From NCBI RefSeq assembly GCF_000250635.1, contig NC_016940.1, positions 2,032,001 through 2,096,000 of the forward strand: a stretch of 64,000 bases of DNA, read 5' to 3'. Below the pieces are notes generated by a model. It did no database searches, was not told the origin of the DNA, and worked only from the letters and a program-made list of their open reading frames with translations. Source of the DNA: Saprospira grandis str. Lewin. GTDB lineage: Bacteria; Bacteroidota; Bacteroidia; Chitinophagales; Saprospiraceae. The translations under genes and the position numbers were made by a program. Below, one piece after another: positions 31,870 through 38,347 of this stretch (the first letter of the stretch is position 1; the number at the start of each line of letters is the position of its first letter).

Positions 31870-31877
31870 TATCTTTG
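31870..31877 (+). promoter_or_regulatory. -7 element of the YbjN-like operon
   Basis: TATCTTTG 27 nt before the start codon; the -33 region falls in the edge of the repeat and has no TTG. Confidence 0.55.
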
Positions 31878-31903
31878 TGCCCCATTCATCATTGTAAAAA
31901 ATA

Positions 31904-32362
31904 ATGCAGATGCAAAATATTGAAGAAACCTACAAGTTGATTGAAGGTGCTTTGGAAAAATTGGGTTTGGAGCCTGAAAAATGCAAGGGAAAAGAGGCGG
32001 GGTCTTGGACCATTGCCCGCGAGCAGCAAGAAATTTGGATTGACTGCTGGGAAATTGAAGAGAATGAGCATAAGGATACTTACTTTCAGGTACTTACGCC
32101 CATTTTGCAAATTCCAGCCGAGATGACCGTACCTTTTTATCGGGAGGTGTTGGAGTTTAACTATAATATGTATGGGATGGCTTTTGGTATTTTTAAGGAC
32201 CTTTTGGCCATTAAGAGCATTCGGGAAGTGCGTGGTTTGGATGAAAGCGAGGTGATTGCCACGATTAGCCGAGCTTGGGTTTATGCCACCGACATTAAGC
32301 CCCAATTGATGGATAAATATTTTGATGTAAACCCAGGAGCAGCCCCCGATCAACATGTCTAA
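31904..32362 (+). CDS. YbjN / type III secretion chaperone-like domain protein
   Basis: A 152-residue acidic cytosolic protein. The pattern of a helical start (IEETYKLIEGALEKLGLE), a beta core with EIWIDCWEIEENEHKDTYFQVLTPILQIPAE, then FYREVLEFNYNMYGMAFGIFKDLLAIKSIREVRGLDESEVIATISRAWVYATDI, matches the YbjN/Tir-chaperone-like fold. Such proteins bind partners but have no known enzymatic activity. The stop overlaps the next gene by 8 nt. The start at 31904 or the ATG 6 nt later are both possible. Confidence 0.7.
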   Translation: MQMQNIEETYKLIEGALEKLGLEPEKCKGKEAGSWTIAREQQEIWIDCWEIEENEHKDTYFQVLTPILQIPAEMTVPFYREVLEFNYNMYGMAFGIFKDLLAIKSIREVRGLDESEVIATISRAWVYATDIKPQLMDKYFDVNPGAAPDQHV

Positions 32363-32582
32363 GTATAAAACAAGCTGCCTAGCAGCACTGAAAGATTTTG
32401 TAGAAGAAAAGAGCAATGAGGCGAAAATGGAGCTTTATATGGCCTATGAAGAGCTAGAAGATCCTGCAGACAGAAGCGCCCAACTAGGGGAGGAGCTGCA
32501 TGCCGTTTTGCGTCAAATCATAGAAGACAACAAGCATCCAGATGATTATTTGGATAGTTTGAAGCCGCGTTTTTTTATGTGA
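32355..32582 (+). CDS. Small acidic helical protein, unknown
   Basis: A 75-residue protein, KYKTSCLAALKDFVEEKSNEAKMELYMAYEELEDPADRSAQLGEELHAVLRQIIEDNKHPDDYLDSLKP, that is predicted to be mostly helical and strongly acidic. I do not recognise the family. Its start overlaps the YbjN-like gene by 8 nt, so it is translationally coupled and may be its binding partner. Codon use resembles its neighbours, so it is likely real. Confidence 0.6.
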   Translation: MSKYKTSCLAALKDFVEEKSNEAKMELYMAYEELEDPADRSAQLGEELHAVLRQIIEDNKHPDDYLDSLKPRFFM

Positions 32583-32651
32583 TTTGGGCTAGAGAACTTG
32601 ATTCTTCAGATGTCTTATTTTGATCATAAATCATCAATTGCTAGACGACTT

Positions 32652-33107
32652 ATGAAAAATAAATCTTTTTGGGGACTGCTCCTTTTGTTGGTCTTCCCTG
32701 CATTTCTTTGGGCTAGCCCAGAGGCCGAAAGCCATCATCCGACTTTGATGCTTACTGTTTTTGAATGGCTAGAGCGCATTGCGGATATTGTGGGGATTGC
32801 CATTTTGGCCATTGGCTTTTTGCGGGGCTTTCTGCTCTTTTTACAGCTAGAGTGGGACCGTTTGCGGGGCCAAAAAGAAGCCTCCGAAATTTTTGCGCTT
32901 CGGAATGTATTGGGGAGCTATATTATAATTGCCCTAGATTTTTTGATCGTTTCGGATATTGTGCATTCGGTGGTGAGTCCAGAGCTTGATGAGCTCTTTA
33001 ATTTGGGGATTATTGTGGTCCTCAGAACGGCTATTGGTCACTTTTTGGGTAAAGAGCTGCAAGAATTGCGGCATGAACTCAAGGAAGAAGAGGAGCATCC
33101 GGTATAG
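32652..33107 (+). CDS. DUF1622 membrane protein
   Basis: A 151-residue protein from the ATG at 32652 (MKNKSFWGLLLLLVFPAFLW); an upstream in-frame start at 32598 would bury this hydrophobic N-terminus. About three membrane helices: IADIVGIAILAIGFLRGFLLF, NVLGSYIIIALDFLIVSDIVHSV and LGIIVVLRTAIGHFLGKEL. The latter two are the conserved DUF1622 core, including the LDFLIVSDI motif and the Arg/Glu pair. Function unknown. Probably co-transcribed with the two small genes upstream. A bidirectional terminator separates it from the convergent toxin-antitoxin-chaperone operon. Confidence 0.75.
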   Translation: MKNKSFWGLLLLLVFPAFLWASPEAESHHPTLMLTVFEWLERIADIVGIAILAIGFLRGFLLFLQLEWDRLRGQKEASEIFALRNVLGSYIIIALDFLIVSDIVHSVVSPELDELFNLGIIVVLRTAIGHFLGKELQELRHELKEEEEHPV

Positions 33108-33114
33108 GGAATGC

Positions 33115-33150
33115 AAAAAGCGCAGGAGCAAATAGCTCCTGCGCTTTTTT
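33115..33150. terminator. Bidirectional terminator between DUF1622 and the TAC operon
   Basis: Perfect 15-bp stem AAAAAGCGCAGGAGC / GCTCCTGCGCTTTTT with AAATA loop; T-tract on the plus strand and A-tract (T on the minus) upstream. Confidence 0.88.
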
Positions 33151-33161
33151 GTAGATAAAGT

Positions 33162-33539
33162 CTACTGTTTAAATTCTGTAAAATTGATACTTGGTAGTAA
33201 AAGAGCTTTATAACCAGCATTCAAACTGAGTTGTCCGACAAAGGCCCTAAGAAAAGGGTAGGCAATAGCGGGCGCATTAACTCTTGGGAAATCAGATGTT
33301 TTGAATTGTTCATCAATATCCTCTTCGGTGGAAAAAATAGCCGTATAAACTACTTGTAGTTCATAGCCCTCTGGAACGAGCAAATTTAGATGAAATTGTA
33401 TGTCGAAGCGTCTAGCTTGCTCGCTAGGATAGATTTGCTTAAAGCCAAGGTTTAGCTTAGCTTCAACTAGTTCAGTTGCTTTGGGGACATGCTTAAGATA
33501 AAACTCTGGAGCAATCGTTTTGCTTAATTTTAATTTCAT
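33162..33539 (-). CDS. SecB-like chaperone of a toxin-antitoxin-chaperone operon
   Basis: A 125-residue SecB-fold protein. The C-terminal half FPRVNAPAIAYPFLRAFVGQLSLNAGYKALLLPSINF (residues 84-120) is the SecB signature (NAPxILYPYxRxxIxxLTxxxGFxPLxLPPxNF). It is shorter than E. coli SecB, like chaperones of TAC modules. In such systems the chaperone binds a C-terminal addiction tail of the antitoxin, protecting it from proteolysis. The start overlaps the end of the middle gene by 4 nt (ATGA). It is the third gene of an AT-rich operon with an ADP-ribosyltransferase-like toxin. General export function is less likely given this context. Confidence 0.82.
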   Translation of the reverse strand: MKLKLSKTIAPEFYLKHVPKATELVEAKLNLGFKQIYPSEQARRFDIQFHLNLLVPEGYELQVVYTAIFSTEEDIDEQFKTSDFPRVNAPAIAYPFLRAFVGQLSLNAGYKALLLPSINFTEFKQ

Positions 33540-33868
33540 GCGGCAGTCGTTAAAGAGTCTTGAGCATTAGTTTCATTATAACTAGGATAATTGCTAGATA
33601 CTGTAGTGACTTCTGTATAGTAAATAGTTGTGCTTGCCTCTAGTGGAATAGATTCGACATCTTTGTCAACTAGGATAAAGCCTTGTTTAATACTTATAGC
33701 ATTTGAGTGCTTTGTTGTGTTAGCTTGCTGAAGCATCTTTTCTTCTAAGGAAAGAGGAATAAACTCAATACCATCTTTTTCTAAAGAAGACATGAAATTT
33801 TCCTCAGTGATATTTTCAGCCTTTATGCGCTCATCTACACAAGCAGCCCAATCAATTTTTTCATTCAT
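33536..33868 (-). CDS. Putative antitoxin of the ART/SecB-like TAC operon
   Basis: A 110-residue protein with no family I recognise. The N-terminal half (WAACVDERIKAENITEENFMSSLEKDGIEFIPLSLEEKML) is acidic and helical. The C-terminal ~35 residues (IYYTEVTTVSSNYPSYNETNAQDSLTTAA) are low-complexity, rich in T, S, N and Y, and look disordered, as expected for a chaperone-addiction tail. It overlaps the toxin stop by 4 nt and the chaperone start by 4 nt, the tight coupling of toxin-antitoxin operons. The antitoxin call is from position and architecture, not homology. Confidence 0.6.
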   Translation of the reverse strand: MNEKIDWAACVDERIKAENITEENFMSSLEKDGIEFIPLSLEEKMLQQANTTKHSNAISIKQGFILVDKDVESIPLEASTTIYYTEVTTVSSNYPSYNETNAQDSLTTAA

Positions 33869-34458
33869 AATTTATCTATATTAGGGATAGTCTTGATTAG
33901 TTTAGTGGATTTTATAAGGGCAGTATCAAAAACAACTAAAAATGTACTGTTTGGAATTCTGCAATTAAAAAATTTAATTCTTTCTAGTTTATTTTTAACA
34001 TAGAAATCCCCTGAAATTAGTGAGAAGTCAAATTTTAGAAGATTCCTTCCCCAATTGATAATTGTTCCATCTTTAAACATCTCCTTTGGCTTAAAGCCTC
34101 TTTTTGCTGTAGCAAAACTAAATTTTTGGAATCTGTCTCTAATAATATTGAAAAGAGCTATTCCATTAGGAGTATTAAGATCTAAGTAAAATCTAGAGTC
34201 CTCGGTAGGGATTTCAACTTCTACCATTAAAACAGCTCCTTCTGTATATTTATAAGACCCATTATCCCAAGCGCTTGCGATAGCCCATTCTTCTGCTTTT
34301 TCTTGAGGTTGAGGACAAGTTGCGGACTCAGTAAAAAAATAAACGCCATCCCCTAACCAATGATCATCCCCTTTACTGCGATTAAAACCCTTTTTTAGTA
34401 TAGACTCTGCATCTTGTTTAGAAGTTCCATGATATACCGTAATTGTCTTTGCTAACAT
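33865..34458 (-). CDS. ADP-ribosyltransferase-like toxin (CmdT-like, TAC operon)
   Basis: A 197-residue protein from the ATG at 34458 (MLAKTITVYHG); an in-frame ATG at 34494 would add 12 hydrophobic residues. TVYHGTSKQDAESILKKGF (residues 7-25) has the H-G-T of PARP-like ADP-ribosyltransferases, WLGDGVYFFTES the second motif with Tyr40, and EKAEEWA a helix that in DUF3990-like enzymes follows. Glu residues in AVLMVEVEIPTEDSRFYLDL are candidates for the third position. Base composition is clearly more AT-rich than neighbouring genes, suggesting transfer. First gene of the toxin-antitoxin-SecB-like operon, the order of CmdTAC, whose toxin ADP-ribosylates mRNA on phage infection. Substrate here is unknown. 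Confidence 0.65.
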   Translation of the reverse strand: MLAKTITVYHGTSKQDAESILKKGFNRSKGDDHWLGDGVYFFTESATCPQPQEKAEEWAIASAWDNGSYKYTEGAVLMVEVEIPTEDSRFYLDLNTPNGIALFNIIRDRFQKFSFATAKRGFKPKEMFKDGTIINWGRNLLKFDFSLISGDFYVKNKLERIKFFNCRIPNSTFLVVFDTALIKSTKLIKTIPNIDKL

Positions 34459-34518
34459 GGGCAAATTTGTGTTGAGTAGAAGATAAAGATACAATTTTTT
34501 TTTAGCCTCACAAAGCTG

Positions 34519-34526
34519 TACTTTTG
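34519..34526 (+). promoter_or_regulatory. -7 element of the amidase gene
   Basis: TACTTTTG 20 nt before the ATG; the -33 position is a T-run instead of TTTG. Confidence 0.55.
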
Positions 34527-34546
34527 CCCCTTAAAAAGAGAGACTT

Positions 34547-35650
34547 ATGCCTTTTGCACTGCCTAATTTTTGGGGCCAACGGCCCTTGTTCAGCCTATTT
34601 TTATTGTTATTTTACTGCTTTTTGCCACAAATAGCCCTAGAAAAAGAAGGTCCTGCGATAAAGTCGGGTTTGCGCACGATTGTCATTGATGCGGGACATG
34701 GCGGTAAGGATAATGGTTCTTCTGGCGCCAAGGCCAAGGAAAAAGAAGTGGCCCTCAAAATTGCCCTTAAATTAGGGGGGTATATCAAAAAATATCTGCC
34801 CGATGTCAAGGTGGTCTATACCCGTAGCACCGATGTTTTTGTGCCCTTGCACGAGCGCTCTGAAATTGCCAACCGCCTAGGGGCCGACCTCTTCATTTCG
34901 GTGCATTGCAATTCTTTGCCCAAGCACAAAAAAAATATTCAGGGAACGGAGACTTTTGTCATGGGCTTGCACCGAGCCAAGGAAAATCTAGATGTGGCCA
35001 AAAGAGAAAATCGAGTGGTTTTGCTAGAAGATAATTACCAAAAACGCTATGGTGGCTATGATCCCAACTCTCCCGAGGGACATATTATGCTCTCTATGTA
35101 CCAAAATGCCTACCTCAGCCAAAGTGTGCTTTTGGCCGAAAAAATTCAGGCGCAGTTTAAGGAAAGAGTGGGCCGAAAAAGCCGTGGGGTCAAACAGGCC
35201 GGCTTTGTGGTCCTCCGAGCAAGCAATATGCCCTCGGTTTTGGTCGAGACGGGCTTTTTGAGCAATGCTGCAGAAGAAAAATATCTCAATTCGGATAAAG
35301 GACAGGCTTATTTGGCCTCAGCCATTTTTAGAGCGATCCGCAGCTACAAAAAAATTATAGATAAAGGCAATGGCTATCAGGCCAATAATTTGCAGTTGCG
35401 GGTGCAGCTGGGCGCTTCTCCAAAACCTATTGCGGTGCATAAAGCCCCCTGGAGCAGCGTAGAAGAGCTAGAAGAAGAACAGGAAGATGGCCTTTACAAA
35501 TATTTAACGGGCAATTATCCCTCTATGCTCGAGGCCGTTAAGGCTCAACGCTTTTGGCGCAGCAAAGGCTTTGATGGCGCCTTTGTGGTGGCCTACAAAA
35601 ATGGCAAACGCATCTCGCTGGCCGAGGCCCGAAGCCTGCTTGCCAACTAA
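34547..35650 (+). CDS. N-acetylmuramoyl-L-alanine amidase (Amidase_3) with SPOR-like end
   Basis: A 367-residue secreted amidase. After a signal-like segment (FSLFLLLFYCFLPQIAL), the catalytic domain shows TIVIDAGHGGKDNGSSG (zinc His), ALKIALKLGGYIKKYLPDVKVVYTRSTDVFVPLHERSEIANRLGADLFISVHCNS (zinc His and the family LxxRxxIAN), and NMPSVLVETGFLSNAAEE with the catalytic Glu. It cuts the bond between MurNAc and L-Ala in peptidoglycan. The last ~85 residues (LQLRVQLGASPKP...SKGFDGAFVVAYKNGKRISLAEA) resemble a SPOR domain, which binds denuded septal glycan. It precedes two MCE genes and an ostA-like gene. Confidence 0.93.
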   Translation: MPFALPNFWGQRPLFSLFLLLFYCFLPQIALEKEGPAIKSGLRTIVIDAGHGGKDNGSSGAKAKEKEVALKIALKLGGYIKKYLPDVKVVYTRSTDVFVPLHERSEIANRLGADLFISVHCNSLPKHKKNIQGTETFVMGLHRAKENLDVAKRENRVVLLEDNYQKRYGGYDPNSPEGHIMLSMYQNAYLSQSVLLAEKIQAQFKERVGRKSRGVKQAGFVVLRASNMPSVLVETGFLSNAAEEKYLNSDKGQAYLASAIFRAIRSYKKIIDKGNGYQANNLQLRVQLGASPKPIAVHKAPWSSVEELEEEQEDGLYKYLTGNYPSMLEAVKAQRFWRSKGFDGAFVVAYKNGKRISLAEARSLLAN

Positions 35651-35690
35651 TTGCCAACTTCTCAGCTATTTAAACACAAAAACTTTTATG

Positions 35691-35698
35691 TACCTTTG
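35691..35698 (+). promoter_or_regulatory. -7 element upstream of the MCE operon
   Basis: TACCTTTG with no TTG at -33. It is upstream of a 240-nt repeat, so if used, the repeat is transcribed in the 5' leader of the MCE genes. Confidence 0.45.
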
Positions 35699-35758
35699 CC
35701 CTTTCAAGTTTTGGGGCCATTGGCTAAGGACTTTCCGCTCCTTTTTAGCTGAGGGATG

Positions 35759-35999
35759 TTTTGGGGCGTTACTCCTTACAGTCGTAGAAGACGGCTTGCA
35801 GCCTGCTTGTCGTTCTGCAGCTCGCTGATGTTTTGGGGCCTCCTACCTTCGGCAGGCGCTACGTTCTGCAGCTCGCAGGTCTGCTCGGCCCTTCGGCGGC
35901 AAAGCCGCCTCGGTCTGGCCTGACGGCCACTGCTCCACATCGGTTACTCCCTTTGGTCGTCGAACTGCGCCCCTTTGGGGCTGGTTGTGACCAAATGAG
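35759..35999 (+). repeat. Modular repeat, copy 13 (forward, tandem composite)
   Basis: A partial GGGGCGTTACTCC-type unit (TCGTAGAAGACGG..GCAGCC) joined to a GGGGCCTCCTACC-type unit with the full core, GGCGGCAAAGCCGCC hairpin, then the GGTTACTCCCTTTGGTCGTC module. Three left-end types appear in one copy. Confidence 0.85.
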
Positions 36000-36034
36000 C
36001 CGCCCAATTTTTTGGACCAATTAGATACCTTAGT

Positions 36035-37003
36035 TTGGAAAATAGACGAAAATATATCTGGATCGGCATTGTCGCTTTTGTGGCGATCATTAGCTTTATT
36101 GTAATTTACCAACGCCTGCGATCTGTGCCCAGTATCAATCCAGAAACCACCCTTTATGCCGACTTTGATGAGGTGGGTAGCCTAGATATTGGCGCCTATA
36201 TCTATTTGCATGGTATGGAGATGGGCTTTGTCAAAGCCATTGCTTTGCGCACAGATGGCAGCAGGAAAATTCGGGTGACCTTAGGCATTACGCCCGGAAA
36301 AAAGATTCCCAAAAATGTTATTGCCTATGCGCATGCACCTAGCCCCATTTCTAAGGATATGCTTTACCTCCGTTTGCAAAAGCCATATAAAGAAAATTGT
36401 GGACCAGAAGATTATCTCAAAGAAGGAGATGTGATTAAGGGCCGAAATAGCTCTTACCTCACCGATATTCGAGATATGGCCGCCCCTTATCTAGACCCCG
36501 TAGATAGCCTCTTGCAAGAGTGGTTTCCCACTTCCGATAGCCTGGTCCGAGCTGTACGCGAACTACAAGCCGATTTGGCCCAGTTTAGAGCAGCTACGGC
36601 TAAGGATAAGGAATTGAAGCTAAAAGGGCAGGCCGCTATTGGCGTCCTTCTCGATTTGAGAGATTTGGCCCAAAAAGTAGATGCCCAAGAGGCCACAATC
36701 AACCAAAAGATTAGTGAGTATAAGGAATTAACGGATCAGCTAGTGGCCGACTCTGTCATTCAGAAGATTCCCACTATGATCCCTACCGATATTCCCCTGC
36801 CCAACTTAGATAGTATTAACGCCAAGATTATTGCTGTACAAACCCTATTGGATAAGGTCGATAATCCTGCCGACAGCAGCAGTTATGCTTGGCTATTGCA
36901 TGATGCCAAATTAAAGGCCGATATCAAGACCAAAACCGCCGAGATGGCTAGGCAAGTTCAAGAAATTCGCCAACATCCAGAGCGCTATATCAAACTAAAT
37001 TAA
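36035..37003 (+). CDS. MCE/MlaD-domain protein 1
   Basis: A 322-residue protein that apparently begins at TTG 36035 (LENRRKYIWIGIVAFVAIISFIVIYQ, single membrane anchor); no in-frame ATG is near. The MCE domain follows: INPETTLYADFDEVGSLDIGAYIYLHGMEMGFVKAIAL...KIPKNVIAYAHAPSPISKDMLYLRL. The rest is helical. MCE proteins form hexameric rings or tubes that carry lipids between membranes. It ends 4 nt before a second MCE gene. The partner permease (MlaE) and ATPase (MlaF) are not in the window. Confidence 0.85.
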   Translation: MENRRKYIWIGIVAFVAIISFIVIYQRLRSVPSINPETTLYADFDEVGSLDIGAYIYLHGMEMGFVKAIALRTDGSRKIRVTLGITPGKKIPKNVIAYAHAPSPISKDMLYLRLQKPYKENCGPEDYLKEGDVIKGRNSSYLTDIRDMAAPYLDPVDSLLQEWFPTSDSLVRAVRELQADLAQFRAATAKDKELKLKGQAAIGVLLDLRDLAQKVDAQEATINQKISEYKELTDQLVADSVIQKIPTMIPTDIPLPNLDSINAKIIAVQTLLDKVDNPADSSSYAWLLHDAKLKADIKTKTAEMARQVQEIRQHPERYIKLN

Positions 37004-37007
37004 AAGC

Positions 37008-38075
37008 ATGAAAATTTCTAACGAAGTAAAGGTAGGTATCCTAGGGACCTTCTCTATTTTCCTACTCATCTGGGGGTACAATTTCCTAAAAGGGAACAAT
37101 ATCCTCTCCAATGATACCGTAATTACTGGCCGCTTTACTGCTGTAGATGGTTTGGCCGTAGGAGCTCCTGTAACTGTGAATGGTTTGCAGGTGGGCGCAG
37201 TTACGCATATGGAACTCGACCAGAAAAATCCCAAAGAAGTACTGGTAGAAATGCACCTTTATAATGGAGTAGATGTGCCCAAAACGGTAAAGCCCAAGTT
37301 GGTCACGCTCAGTATTATGAGCGGAAAGGCTGTTTCTATGGAGTTTGAAGGCAGCTGCTCTGGCGCCGATTGCCTGCAAACTGGCGATGAGGTCCGTGGA
37401 GAAGCCGGTAGCATGATTGATATGGCCCAAGAACTGATTGAGCCTTATATGGGCCGAATCGATTCTTTGACCCAAGCCTTTAAGGAGTTGGCCAAAAGCG
37501 AGGAGTCTGGCCTTAAAAAATCTGTACATGATGTACAAGCCAGTATCGAAAACCTTAAGGTGATTAGCCAGTTGCTTTCTGTTTTGCTAGAGCGCTCTAC
37601 CAATAGCTTTGTCAATACGATGAGCCATATGGAGTCGATCACAGGCAATGTAAAAGCCAACAATGATCAAATTACGGCCCTGATGAGCAATTTGGCTACG
37701 CTCTCAGATGAATTGAAATCGGCCAAATTGTCGGAGACCCTAGGCGCTACTAAAAATACCGTAGAAGAATTTGGCCAATTGGCGGAAGGCATGCAGGGTA
37801 CCTTGGCAGAAACCAACAAGCTGATGGCCCAATTGCAAGAATTGACCAACTTTAAGGACCAAGAAGGTCTGCTTTCTGCCTTGATGCACGATAAAGCCCT
37901 TTTGCAAGATGTAGAAAAAGCCATTGCAGAAATGAGCCTATTGATGGAGGATATTCGCCGCCACCCCGAGCGCTACCGCACGGTCTTGAGTGGCAAATAC
38001 AAACCCTACGGCATGGGCAAAGCCTATAAGAAAGAGCAAAAGCTACTTGAAAAAGAGGCCAAAAAGAACAAATAA
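37008..38075 (+). CDS. MCE/MlaD-domain protein 2
   Basis: A 355-residue protein in the same operon. N-terminal anchor VGILGTFSIFLLIWGYNFLKG, then the MCE domain DTVITGRFTAVDGLAVGAPVTVNGLQVGAVTHMEL...VPKTVKPKLVTLSIMSGKAVSMEF, followed by a long coiled-coil-like segment (residues ~160-310) that may form the ring needle or tunnel. The N-terminus EVKVGILGTFSIFLLIWGYNFLKG is typical of Bacteroidota MlaD proteins. Both proteins end with a short I/LRRHPERY motif (IRQHPERYIKLN in the first, IRRHPERYRTVL here), showing they are paralogues. A terminator follows. Confidence 0.92.
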   Translation: MKISNEVKVGILGTFSIFLLIWGYNFLKGNNILSNDTVITGRFTAVDGLAVGAPVTVNGLQVGAVTHMELDQKNPKEVLVEMHLYNGVDVPKTVKPKLVTLSIMSGKAVSMEFEGSCSGADCLQTGDEVRGEAGSMIDMAQELIEPYMGRIDSLTQAFKELAKSEESGLKKSVHDVQASIENLKVISQLLSVLLERSTNSFVNTMSHMESITGNVKANNDQITALMSNLATLSDELKSAKLSETLGATKNTVEEFGQLAEGMQGTLAETNKLMAQLQELTNFKDQEGLLSALMHDKALLQDVEKAIAEMSLLMEDIRRHPERYRTVLSGKYKPYGMGKAYKKEQKLLEKEAKKNK

Positions 38076-38099
38076 ACAGGAGTTAATGGTCTAATAAAA

Positions 38100-38142
38100 G
38101 CCCAGAGAAATCGGTTTTGGCCGCTCTCTGGGCCCTTTTTTT
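38100..38142 (+). terminator. Terminator of the MCE operon
   Basis: Stem GCCCAGAGA / TCTCTGGGC (38100-38108, 38125-38133) with a 16-nt loop, then CC and seven T. Confidence 0.8.
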
Positions 38143-38196
38143 GTAAACAGCCAAGCAAAAGTTGGTCTTTAGGGCCAAAAAAGAAGGCTTGGGCCA

Positions 38197-38319
38197 GTCG
38201 GCCTAGCGATGTGCAGGGGGGCGGCGAAGCCGCAGACCAAGGCGCTTTGCGCCGCAGGGCCGAGCAGACCTGCGAGCCCCGAAACGTAGCGCCGACGAGC
38301 GAAGCGAGGCGGAGGCCCC
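38197..38319 (-). repeat. GC-rich modular repeat, copy 14 (reverse)
   Basis: Begins GGCCTAGCGATGTGCAGGGG, has GCGGCGAAGCCGC and AGGCGCTTTGCGCC hairpins, reversed core, and ends GCGAAGCGAGGCGGAGGCCC. Confidence 0.87.
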
Positions 38320-38347
38320 AAAAAAATAAGATAAAAAAAAGCAATCT

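Noticed and set aside
33162-33539. Housekeeping SecB
   Set aside because: Tight overlap with a putative antitoxin and toxin, short length and AT-rich composition argue for a TAC chaperone; export function cannot be wholly excluded.
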